This document shows positions 51,144-58,874 of a stretch of DNA of 64,000 bases, in pieces. The position numbers and the translations under genes are program-made. Position 1 is the first letter of the stretch; every line of letters starts with the position of its first letter. This DNA is from Leifsonia shinshuensis. GTDB taxonomy: Bacteria; Actinomycetota; Actinomycetes; Actinomycetales; Microbacteriaceae. The stretch is from assembly GCF_014217625.1 (NCBI RefSeq), contig NZ_CP043641.1, positions 1,984,001 to 2,048,000 of the forward strand. Reading direction: 5' to 3'. The notes beneath the pieces were generated by a model. The model did no database searches. It saw only the letters and a program-made list of their open reading frames with translations, and had not been told where the DNA came from.

Positions 51144-51803
51144 TCATGAGGCGGTTGCGGTATCGCGCTGGCGGCGGCGGGGCCGACCTGATGCTTTCTG
51201 AGGTGCTGCAGGCCGGACGGTCAGCAGCGGCTTGGTTTCGGCTTGTGGGCGTCGTCGATGCTGGGCGATCACCAGCCGGTTTCGGATGATCCGGGCGGCG
51301 TCTCGCATCTCCGACACCGTTGTCGTCACCGGCAGTCCCGCTGCACGGCGTGCGGAGTGCTCCAGGTAGCGACGGCGCAGGCCGATGAGGAAGGTGATGA
51401 ATGCGGCTCCGCTGAGGCCGAGGAGGACAGTGCCTGCCCACACATCCGACCGTGTCGGTGTGCCGACGAGGTCGCTCACCCCCATCCATCCGAACGCGAC
51501 CGTGTAGAACGATGCCGTCATGATCAGCGGAGCTCGCAGCCCGAGCGACGTGCCCGCGTGAAGGTAACGGGCGGCGTTGAACCGGGCGTCGTCGCGCAGC
51601 CGCGCCACCGACTCGTTCCGGTCCGTTGCCTGCCATGTCGGTGGTTCACCTTTCCCGGCGGCCTCGAGCCCGGCGGCGAGTTCCAACGAGATGCGCGCCC
51701 GTTCGGCGTATCGACGGCCCGGCGTGCGGCGCGCCTGGATCAGCGCGACGATCGGTACCAGCACTGCGAGGACCTGCAACGTCCTGTCGAGCATCTCGCC
51801 CAT
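51144..51803 (-). CDS. Three-helix membrane protein of the Ubl operon
   Basis: A 219-residue protein with membrane helices at about 9-24, 92-113 and 121-143, a cytoplasmic helical loop between the first two (RRYAERARISLELAAGLEAA) and a basic C-terminal tail (last ~40 residues, KASGRPRRRQRD). The start at ATG 51803 is 17 bp after the DUF2188 stop; the longer frame is shadow. It could be a membrane effector or target of the conjugation system. Family not assigned (SLATT-like architecture is a possibility). Confidence 0.75.
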   Translation of the reverse strand: MGEMLDRTLQVLAVLVPIVALIQARRTPGRRYAERARISLELAAGLEAAGKGEPPTWQATDRNESVARLRDDARFNAARYLHAGTSLGLRAPLIMTASFYTVAFGWMGVSDLVGTPTRSDVWAGTVLLGLSGAAFITFLIGLRRRYLEHSARRAAGLPVTTTVSEMRDAARIIRNRLVIAQHRRRPQAETKPLLTVRPAAPQKASGRPRRRQRDTATAS

Positions 51804-51820
51804 GTCGATCGCCGTCCGGT

Positions 51821-52042
51821 TCAGCCGCGCGGAGGGAACGGGTCGTTCCCGTACGTGCGCTCGTCCTCGATGGTGCCGTCCTGCCTGTGGATGAGCAGCT
51901 GGCTCGGCTGGTTCGCACTCGCGACGGCGACGCCGGCGGCGATCGCGGGCGGCTTCGTCAGATGGTTGGACAGGGTCCGCCCGTCGTGGGTGACTCGCCA
52001 CTGTGCGCCGTTCTGGACGACGTCGAAACGCTTGCGTGCCAT
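51821..52042 (-). CDS. DUF2188 small protein, first gene of the Ubl operon
   Basis: A 73-residue protein: FDVVQNGAQWRVTHDGRTLS, AIAAGVAVASANQPSQLLIH, RQDGTIEDERTYGNDPFPPR. The W-x-V...A-x-x-x-A...QLxIHxxDGxIxxExTYGxDPxPPxG pattern is DUF2188. AAAGGAG six bases before the ATG gives a strong start. Such proteins are often the first or last gene in accessory operons; no activity is known to me. Confidence 0.82.
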   Translation of the reverse strand: MARKRFDVVQNGAQWRVTHDGRTLSNHLTKPPAIAAGVAVASANQPSQLLIHRQDGTIEDERTYGNDPFPPRG

Positions 52043-52107
52043 GATCTTCTCCTTTTGGGGATCTCCCCGTGTCGAGCGTCGCGTGATGCGTACGCTAGAT
52101 GCATCAG

Positions 52108-52164
52108 CGTTCCACTTCTGCAACATATGTACGAGACTAGCGTCATTGTTTGACTTCTGCAACA
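52108..52164 (-). promoter_or_regulatory. Two 18-bp operators upstream of the Ubl operon
   Basis: Read on the minus strand, TGTTGCAGAAGTCAAACA (52147-52164) and TGTTGCAGAAGTGGAACG (52108-52125). Arms TGTTGCA and T-AAACA make an imperfect palindrome around GAAG. They lie 39 bp apart, 65 to 125 bp before the DUF2188 start. The same sequence occurs at 53004-53021 before the XRE gene. Confidence 0.7.
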
Positions 52165-52338
52165 CGTTGGCGCGTGTCGCGGTCGGCCGGCCCGCGATTG
52201 CGATCAGTGGAGTAGATGCGCGCCCGCCGGGAGAGTCCACGAGCGCGCCCTCGTTCTCACCCGTCGACGCCTGAACACAGCGTGCGGACAGCGAGCCGAA
52301 TTTCGCCAATGAGCCCGCGGCGATGCCACAGTGAAAGC

Positions 52339-52893
52339 ATGATCACCAGCACCACCGTGTCGATAGACAAGATCCGCGAAGATCAAAGACGGATATACGA
52401 GCACATCGGCCTCTACACCGCGGCGAGCGCTGGCCTCGACCAACTTCTCGGAGAACTCCTCACCAAGCTTTCACTCAAACCAGCCACGACCTTCGGAGGG
52501 AAAGTAATCCGGCTGGCGGAATTGCCACAGATGAACGCATGGGCAGATTGGTGAGCACTCCGCATATCACTCAACGAGATCAAGGACTACCGCAATCGCC
52601 CCACACACTCGTCACTCGTCGCACGAATCTCCGTCACGGCAGGTGAGGTAGTCCACGTCGGGTTGAGGGAGAGCACAACAATGACCCCTGAACCACACGA
52701 CTTGGTGGGACTCGAAGAAGCGGAGGACCGCCCGGGCATAGTGCATTTGACGGTCTACTCGATAGTTCACCGACACCTCGGCGACTTTGCCACATTGACC
52801 GTCCGCGCGATCGCAACCGACATCGTCGAGGCAAGCGTGCCCGGGTTCCAGGATGCGCTCAACGCCGTTTATCCCGCGCATAAGCGCGCGTAA
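52339..52893 (+). pseudogene. Hypothetical gene with an in-frame TGA
   Basis: One continuous frame of 184 codons, broken only by TGA at 52552-52554. The first part begins MITSTTVSIDKIREDQRRIY and ends LAELPQMNAWADW. After the TGA the same frame reads ALRISLNEIKDYRNRPTHSS, HDLVGLEEAEDRPGIVHLTV and ALNAVYPAHKRA. Both parts look like the same helical protein. Probably an inactivated gene (a Trp codon changed to TGA is the simplest cause). Function unknown. Confidence 0.65.
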
Positions 52894-53003
52894 CAGAGCA
52901 TCAGTAAAAGGTCGCATCATCGCGCGACATGAAGATCGATAAGGACGCCAACATTGGCGCTGACAAAATTCGCAGCATCGCCTCTGCCATCAAACCGGGA
53001 TAC

Positions 53004-53021
53004 TGTTGCAGAATTGAAACA
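53004..53021 (+). promoter_or_regulatory. Operator upstream of the XRE/ImmA pair
   Basis: TGTTGCAGAATTGAAACA, matching both sites before the Ubl operon. Arms TGTTGCA/TGAAACA. It lies ~110 bp before the XRE start and overlaps a possible -35 (TTGCAG), with an A/T-rich -10 region (TAATAA) near 53032. Confidence 0.7.
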
Positions 53022-53130
53022 ACCAAATAACTAATAAAACCTGCCGATTAGCTGCCTAAGAAGCCATCCAGTAAATCCGGTCATCGAAACCATCACGTCA
53101 CCAGCAGATGAAGAAACCAGAGCAGACAGC

Positions 53131-53499
53131 ATGAAAACGACACGCATCGACGTACGCGGACTGTACTCGGCACTCGACGCCGCCCGCAGAACCGAAGACA
53201 AATCATGGCGCACACTCGCAAAAGACACCGGCGTTGGACCGTCGCTGTTCTCCAGAATGGCGAACGGATACAAACCAGACGCAGACAGCTTCGCCAAGTT
53301 AGTGGACTATTTGCGAGTTGACGCCAGCCAGTTCTTCACCGATCGCGACGAAGACGCCGATCGCGAAGAGCCGGAACTCGTCGTCCAACTGGCGCCCCTT
53401 TTGCGAGCCCGGAAAGACTTGAACGACGCAGACGTCGCTTACATCGAAGAAGTTATCTCCGCCACCGTGAGACGAGCGCGGGCCGCAGCAAACGGATGA
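53131..53499 (+). CDS. XRE-family regulator
   Basis: A 122-residue DNA-binding protein with a helix-turn-helix in DKSWRTLAKDTGVGPSLFSR and MANGYKPDADSFAKLVDYLR. The C-terminal ~50 residues are acidic then helical (DEDADREEPELVVQLAPLLR). The following ImmA/IrrE gene overlaps it as ATGA. In such pairs the XRE protein is a repressor that the peptidase inactivates under stress. The matched operators suggest that it represses itself and the adjacent Ubl operon. Confidence 0.85.
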   Translation: MKTTRIDVRGLYSALDAARRTEDKSWRTLAKDTGVGPSLFSRMANGYKPDADSFAKLVDYLRVDASQFFTDRDEDADREEPELVVQLAPLLRARKDLNDADVAYIEEVISATVRRARAAANG

Positions 53500-54032
53500 T
53501 CCGTGGTTTCAAGACCCGGGCGAAAGCCCTAGCGCTCGAAGTTCGGGAAGAACTGAACCTAGACCTGATGGACCCGTTCGACCCATACGAACTGGCAAAG
53601 CTGTACGGCATCGAAGTCGTGGCCACCAGCGTCCTCCTGCCGGCGACAGCACCCAAGGACGCCATCTCCGGAGCACTCGTACCAACCGGGACAGGCACCA
53701 TCATCATCGACAACGACTCCGAACCGCCAGGACGCCGCAAACTCACCACAAGCCACGAAATGTCCCACGTGGTCCTCGAACACGAATTCCCGGCAGCGAT
53801 CGTCGACGAACAAGGGTGCCGGACAACCATCGGCGACCAAGAAGACGAAGCGACGTTCCTCGCCGGTGAACTCGTCCTCCCCTACAACGCCGCTCTGAAA
53901 CTCGCATGGCGGAACACGCCCGACGCCGTCGTCGCCCGCGACTACGGGATCAGCGTCCACGCCGCCGCCTGGAGGATGAACGCGTCAGGCGCCCGAATGC
54001 TGGTCAATCGATCCAGGAAACGACGCCGCTGA
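53496..54032 (+). CDS. ImmA/IrrE-family metallopeptidase
   Basis: A 178-residue zinc peptidase. The HExxH motif is H87-E88-M-S-H91 in TSHEMSHVVLEHEF, and the third ligand Glu is in EDEATFLAGELVLP (about 118). Family members (ImmA, IrrE/PprI) cleave XRE-type repressors. The overlap with the XRE gene and the shared operator upstream make cleavage of that repressor the likely job. Confidence 0.88.
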   Translation: MIRGFKTRAKALALEVREELNLDLMDPFDPYELAKLYGIEVVATSVLLPATAPKDAISGALVPTGTGTIIIDNDSEPPGRRKLTTSHEMSHVVLEHEFPAAIVDEQGCRTTIGDQEDEATFLAGELVLPYNAALKLAWRNTPDAVVARDYGISVHAAAWRMNASGARMLVNRSRKRRR

Positions 54033-54071
54033 CCGGTCGCCTTCCAAGCGACGTGGGGATCAACTTCGGCG

Positions 54072-54585
54072 CATGGAACCGTGCGTGCCTCAACTCGACC
54101 CGAACTTCTGGCTCAGCTGCGCCCATTCGTAACAGGCGTCATCGCCGATGCGTCCGACCTCACCGCGTACACGGATCGACAACCATAGGCCGTCGTCACG
54201 CCACTGGCCGTATGGATGCACACACAAGCAGGGCTGCCCCTCGACCGCGATGTCACATTCGACCCGTACACGATCGACCAGTTCGTGATGCTCGGGCTCC
54301 GCCATTACACGCGCGCCGGGAAACGAACCATGCCGTCCCGGCTGCGCCGCCTCAGCGAAGTCCTCGTACCTGATCTCCGCGACGCCGCCCAGGAACGCGC
54401 GCTCGGCAAATCCGAACGCGTCTCCCCGTACACCGAAGCTGAACAGACCTAACTCCGGGTTTGGACGCGGGCCCTGCCGGCAACGATCGCCGAGAACAAC
54501 GCCGCGCGGCTCCTTGCTCTCATATTCGGCGCCGGCCTCCAAGGCGCAGAAATCGGAAACCTTCGCGGGCGCACGTCGGGCGGTG
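54072..54585 (+). pseudogene. Tyrosine-recombinase-like gene, broken by two stops and truncated
   Basis: One frame reads TRPELLAQLRPFVTGVIADA, a TAG at 54174-54176, then FVMLGLRHYTRAGKRTMPSR, SEVLVPDLRDAAQERALGKS, a TAA at 54450-54452, then AENNAARLLALIFGAGLQGA and EIGNLRGR. The LLALIFGAGLQGxEIxxLRGxD element is the start of a phage-integrase catalytic domain. It stops at about 54580, where sequence of the 40-kb module family follows directly. The catalytic R-K-H-R-H-Y part is lost. Confidence 0.65.
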
Positions 54586-54746
54586 CGTCTGCTGCGAGTG
54601 GTTCGTCTTAAGTTGGGGAGCGAGCGTTGTTCGACATCCAGTCGTTGAGCGAGAACACCGCTGTTGCCTTCACCCGGGGGACGACCACATATGTGACGGA
54701 CATCCGACCGATTGAGCCTGACGGCGTTCTACCCGACAACAAGTGA
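54583..54746 (+). pseudogene. Relic of the 40-kb module family, frameshifted
   Basis: VRLLRVVRLKLGSER, then after a one-base deletion LFDIQSLSENTAVAFTRGTT and TYVTDIRPIEP to a stop. It matches the C-terminal module of the gene at 43328-43852 and the relic at 13766-14036. It is fused directly to the broken recombinase gene. Confidence 0.65.
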
Positions 54747-54952
54747 ACAACCGCCGCTAGGTGATGACCATCCGCGCGACCGTCAACCAGTGTTGCGCGG
54801 AGACGAGAAGATCCAGACTTAAGACGTTGTCGGTCTCCTCAAGAGTGAGGAAATCGCCGATCTATTGCATTTCGGTTTCAGCGATCGCGACGGCCCCGCC
54901 GAGGCGAATTCACGCCGGAGCGGTCAATGGCCTCCGACCGCTCCGGCATCGC

Positions 54953-55366
54953 TCACGCGCGTCCTGCGTCTCTTACCAGTGCTGTATCGACGAACTGCTC
55001 GAATCGTACGATGACGCCGCCACGCACGACGAAGTGGTGGGCTACACGGACGTCGAGTGCTTTCTGCGTGGCCTTATTGGTGGCGGTGTACCGTGCCAGC
55101 ACTACCACGTTCTCGCCGTCCACGACGTAGGTGTCGTCGTGCGCAGTCCAACCGTCCCAGTCGCGGCCGAGGATCTGCATCACATTGTCAGTCACTCCTT
55201 GGGGGGTGCGGTAGGTTCCGGCGAGGGGGAACCCAGCCATCTCCTTCCATTCGACATCAGGTGCCAGAGTGGCGCGGAGCGCCTCGAGGTCGCCGCTCGC
55301 TGACGCGATGTACTGACGGCGGACGACATCGGCGGGTGCATCACCCGTTGCATAGATCAGCCCCAT
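54953..55366 (-). CDS. SnoaL-like (NTF2 fold) protein
   Basis: A 137-residue NTF2-fold protein: VRRQYIASASGDLEALRATL, PDVEWKEMAGFPLAGTYRTP, RYTATNKATQKALDVRVAHH and GVIVRFEQFVDTALV. Typical of SnoaL_2 small-molecule isomerase or hydrolase-like proteins, with the conserved D-V-x-W and F-x-x-F-x-D-T elements. It overlaps the stop of the upstream MBL gene by ten bases. Confidence 0.82.
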   Translation of the reverse strand: MGLIYATGDAPADVVRRQYIASASGDLEALRATLAPDVEWKEMAGFPLAGTYRTPQGVTDNVMQILGRDWDGWTAHDDTYVVDGENVVVLARYTATNKATQKALDVRVAHHFVVRGGVIVRFEQFVDTALVRDAGRA

Positions 55367-56160
55367 GAGAGTTCTCCCTTCGCAACCTTCGTGCCCAGGT
55401 TCACCGCGATGGCGAGCCCTGCATCCGGGTACTGCCCGAGGAGTGACTGCTCAGCCGAGGCTGCGTCCTTGGATTCAGCGATAGTCTTCTCAAAGTTCCG
55501 GAGATATTCGCTCGTGTGCCGAATGGCGGCGTCGTCAGTCGACGATCCTGCTTTGCGGTGGCCGGCCGCGACGAATTGTGGATACAGCGACGCGAAAGCA
55601 TCGAGGGCGTTCAGCCAAGCCTCACGGGACTCTGTCGTCGCGGTGTCGGCGGTCCAGACATGGAGGCCGTCGAAGAGAAGGATACCGCCGACTGTCGAGC
55701 GAGACTCCGGGTCCCAGACATGCCAGCCACGGTCCCCGAGCTCGTCTGCGATACGGCGGAGCTCGAGGCTGTGCCCTTCGAGGTCGAAGGTACCTTCGAA
55801 CGGCTCGATCTCGACGAGTCGCGTCGGCAGATTGGCGCCCAGATGGGCCCATGCCTGCAGCTTGGCCTCGAAACTGTGGTTGATGTGCTCGATAACATCC
55901 TGCGGGGCAAGGACGCGGATCCCCGGGAACGCGTCAACGATCACTTCCGCGCCGAAATAGAAGTCGGGGTCACCGGCTGTGATCAGAACCGCCGTCGGGG
56001 TTTTGCCGGAGTCGAGCGCTGCCGCCACGATTCGGTGAGCGTCCGCGAGTGTGAAAGCCGCGTCGACGATCACAGCCTCACGCTCCCCCGCGATGAAGAC
56101 GCTGGTCTTGTTCAGGGACGAATCCGCGAAGTCGAGGATCGTATATGTCAATTCACTCAC
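55357..56160 (-). CDS. MBL-fold protein with altered metal motif
   Basis: A 267-residue MBL-fold protein. The fold is clear (SSLNKTSVFIAGEREAVIVD, GGILLFDGLHVWTADTATTE, PQFVAAGHRK), but the usual HxHxDH is TAGDPDFYF, so two histidines are gone. AGHRK may still supply one ligand. Relatives with this altered motif are known to me only as uncharacterised hydrolases. First gene of a pair with the SnoaL-like protein, divergent from an HxlR regulator. Confidence 0.82.
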   Translation of the reverse strand: MSELTYTILDFADSSLNKTSVFIAGEREAVIVDAAFTLADAHRIVAAALDSGKTPTAVLITAGDPDFYFGAEVIVDAFPGIRVLAPQDVIEHINHSFEAKLQAWAHLGANLPTRLVEIEPFEGTFDLEGHSLELRRIADELGDRGWHVWDPESRSTVGGILLFDGLHVWTADTATTESREAWLNALDAFASLYPQFVAAGHRKAGSSTDDAAIRHTSEYLRNFEKTIAESKDAASAEQSLLGQYPDAGLAIAVNLGTKVAKGELSWG

Positions 56161-56306
56161 GTGGAGCCTCCTATGTATCTATCCCACGTCGCCTCCGTTC
56201 CCCGTGGCGCGGTCCTTGCTCAAGCGCCAAGTACACCCACGATTACTGAATCGGTGCGACAGAGTTACGATAAGAGACCAATCCTCTTGTCGGAAGAAGG
56301 CACTTT

Positions 56307-56675
56307 TTGGGAACCAAGGATCTTCGAGGCAACCCCTACCTGGCGGGCTGCCCAACTCGTCGAATTCTCGATCGCATTGGAGATCGCTGGACGGTGCTTG
56401 TCGTGGGAGCGCTCGGAACCGAAACCCGCCGCTTTTCGGACGTTCGCCGTCACGTTGAGGGAATCTCGCAGAAGATGCTGACCCAAACTCTTCGAGCTCT
56501 CGAGCGAGACGGTCTTGTAAGCCGAACTGTGTACCCAGAAGTGCCAGTGCGAGTCGAGTATGCGCTCACGGCCGCAGGTCTCACTTTGCGAGAACCGCTT
56601 CGGGCACTCGAGCTTTGGTCGATCGAACACCTCGACGATATAGAAGCGTCGAACGGAAATTACGACAAGGTCTAG
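56307..56675 (+). CDS. HxlR-family transcriptional regulator
   Basis: A 122-residue winged-helix regulator: CPTRRILDRIGDRWTVLVVG, RRFSDVRRHVEGISQKMLTQ, TLRALERDGLVSRTVYPEVP, VRVEYALTAAGLTLREPL. All HxlR hallmarks are present, including the near-N-terminal Cys. The start is TTG at 56307 with AGAAGG six bases upstream. It probably controls the divergent MBL/SnoaL pair through the 146-bp space between them. Confidence 0.87.
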   Translation: MGTKDLRGNPYLAGCPTRRILDRIGDRWTVLVVGALGTETRRFSDVRRHVEGISQKMLTQTLRALERDGLVSRTVYPEVPVRVEYALTAAGLTLREPLRALELWSIEHLDDIEASNGNYDKV

Positions 56676-57520
56676 ATCACATCGAGGCGCAGAGTCGGCT
56701 GCGATTCGGCCGCCCACATAGCGGCCTTCTGGCGTTTCGATGCAGTCATTCGCGAGAGCCCGCCGAGCGACGGCATCGTCGAAGGCGGGCGACTGGACAC
56801 CGGAATCTCAGCCTGGGTCACCGGATGGGAATGCCAGGGGTCGATCGACGCCGCGTCCGCGTAGACGGACTCCACGCGGCCGAGCAGGGTCTCGAGCACG
56901 TAGCTCCAGTGCGGGAACATGTCGACGACGATCCCGCCGCCGTCCTCGGCCCGGTAGTTCCAGCTCGGGCGCTGGGCGGCCTGCCAGTCGCCCTCGAACA
57001 CCCAGTAGCCGAACTCGCCGCGCACCGAGAGGATGCGGCCGAAGAAACCGGAGCCGATCAGGCGCCGCAGCTTGCGGAGACCGGGGAGGTAGAGCTTGTC
57101 GTGCACGACACCGTTCTTGATGCCGGCCTCCTCGGCCAGCCGGGCGAGCTCCAGGGCCTCCTCGAAGGACTCGGCCGTGGGCTTCTCGGTGTAGATGGCC
57201 TTGCCCGCCGCGATGGCCTTCCGGATCGCCGCGCTCCGCGCCTTGGTCACCAGGAAGTCGGCGTAGATCTGCCAGCGGTCGTCGGCCAGGGCGGCGTCGA
57301 GGTCGGTGGTGTAGTCGGCGATGCCGTGGCGTGCGGCCACCTCGGCGAGCTTCTCCTCGTTGCGGCCGACGAGCAGCGGGACGACCTGCACGCCCGTTCC
57401 GTCGGAGAGCAGCACGCCGCCCTGCTCGCGGATGGCGAGGATCGAGCGCAGCAGGTGCTGCCGGTAGCCTATGCGCCCGGAGACGCCGTTCATGATGATG
57501 CCGATCGTCGACTTTGACAC
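56672..57520 (-). pseudogene. Gfo/Idh/MocA-family oxidoreductase, 3'-truncated
   Basis: From GTG 57520 (AGGGG five bases upstream) the frame gives a Rossmann domain (TIGIIMNGVSGRIGYRQHLL, VVPLLVGRNEEKLAEVAARH, KAIYTEKPTAESFEEALELA) and the first part of the dimerisation domain (GVVHDKLYLPGLRKLRRLIG, GGGIVVDMFPHWSYVLETLL). After about 56845 the family match ends. The last ~50 codons are unrelated and run to the convergent HxlR stop. Family members are about 380-390 residues; this has 282. Probably cut by the insertion or deletion that brought the HxlR region here. Confidence 0.75.
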
Positions 57521-57667
57521 TGGTGCCCCTAGAGTTTGCGTAAACGGGAAAGCCCTTACCAGTGCTAAAGGGCGCAGCATCACGAGGTCAAGTTTGTGAG
57601 TTCTCGCGACCATGTCCGAGCGACCTGGGCTGCGATTACGGGAGAACTCGCGGCTTCGCCGATTTGT

Positions 57668-58673
57668 TCAGCGATCCCTACCTGGGGTCGACTCGCGCAC
57701 GAGAACCTGGTGCTGCACTGCGCTGGTGGGTGGCGTATTGCCAGCTTCAGCCAGGGCAGTTCGAGAGCGGACGCGCCGATCCAATCAAGCGGCAGCGCCA
57801 CTGTGGTGAGTTGAGGGCTGACGTCCCGAAGTAGCGGAATACCGTCGAACCCTGCAACCGCCACGTCTGCACCGGGTGTCAATCCGGCGTCCCGAATCGC
57901 AGCGATCGCGCCGATCGCCATCACATCGGTGACCGCGAAAATGCAGTCGGGCAGTCTCCCGTTAGCCAGCAGCTTGGCGGTGGCAGAGTAGCCTCCATCG
58001 CGCGAGAACGCGTTGTGATAGACAGGAACTCCGGGAAGCTCCGATTGGAAGCCGGTGACTCGGTCGCGAACCGTGGACAACTCGGCCGGGCCTGCGACTA
58101 TCGCGAAGTCGGAATAGCCGATCCCCTTGAGGGCGCAGGCTAGGTCGGCGGCACCGTCATAGTTGGGGACAACGACGCTCCGGAGCCCAGATGGTTCGGG
58201 ACCGATGTCGGCCAGTTGATTCACGTTGGCAAATGCCGACCAATCCGCAGACCAGTGCCGGCTGGTTGCAAATAGCACCGCGCGAGGGCGCTGAGCGCGC
58301 AACGCTGTCAACGTTTCGGCTTCGAGCTGAAGCACGTCTTCGTCGTTCTCGTAAGGAAGTGTCGCGATGGTGACGATCAGTCCCTGCGTTTTGGCGACGG
58401 CGATCCCCCGGAAGCGATTGCCGCAAAGTAGGGGTCGGCGATGTCGCCGACTACGAGGGCTACGGTGTTGTTCGTACCTCTGGCTACTGCTTGAGCTTGC
58501 GCGTTGACGCTGTATCCGAGTTCGATTGCCGCATCTTGGACCCTTTGATTGAGGTCAGGTAGGACGGTTCTCGCTGACAGGTGTAGCGCCCAGGACGCGG
58601 TAGCCAACGAGACACCGGCACGGGCGGCGACGTCAGCCAGGGTCGGGGTGGAAGATGAAGTCACGTTCGCCAC
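57668..58673 (-). pseudogene. LacI-family regulator with two frameshifts
   Basis: N-terminal HTH (TPTLADVAARAGVSLATASW) and start of the sensor domain (NNTVALVVGDIADPYFAAIA) in one frame. At about 58402, in a run of five G, the match shifts to another frame (VAKTQGLIVTIATLPYENDE, then FAIVAGPAELSTVRDRVTGF, AVAGFDGIPLLRDVSPQLTT). Near 57750 it shifts again to end NTPPTSAVQHQVLVREST at the stop 57668. Originally perhaps the regulator of the adjacent oxidoreductase or of the aromatic-degradation genes. Confidence 0.78.
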
Positions 58674-58874
58674 GCCACTTGATGGGCAAGCGCTTCCCCG
58701 TAACCAGTTTGTGACCGAGTGAGCCGATCCGCGTGTACGCAACCCGTCGACGATCAGGTTGCCTGCTCGCGCAAGCAGCGCTTCAAGTACCTAATGAAAG
58801 CTGGACGCTTTCGACGCCAGCGTCCGCCGCACCGGAAAGCGCGGCGGCCGCGTCGTTTTGGACAGGATCTGGGG

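Noticed and set aside
52081..52140. AACATATGTACGAG near 52121 as a second LexA box
   Set aside because: Lacks the TCGAAC...GTTCGA arms; only the central AACATATGT is shared with the true box at 45160.
52552..52554. TGA at 52552 as a selenocysteine codon
   Set aside because: No SECIS-like hairpin seen downstream and no selenocysteine genes in the window; a nonsense mutation is simpler.
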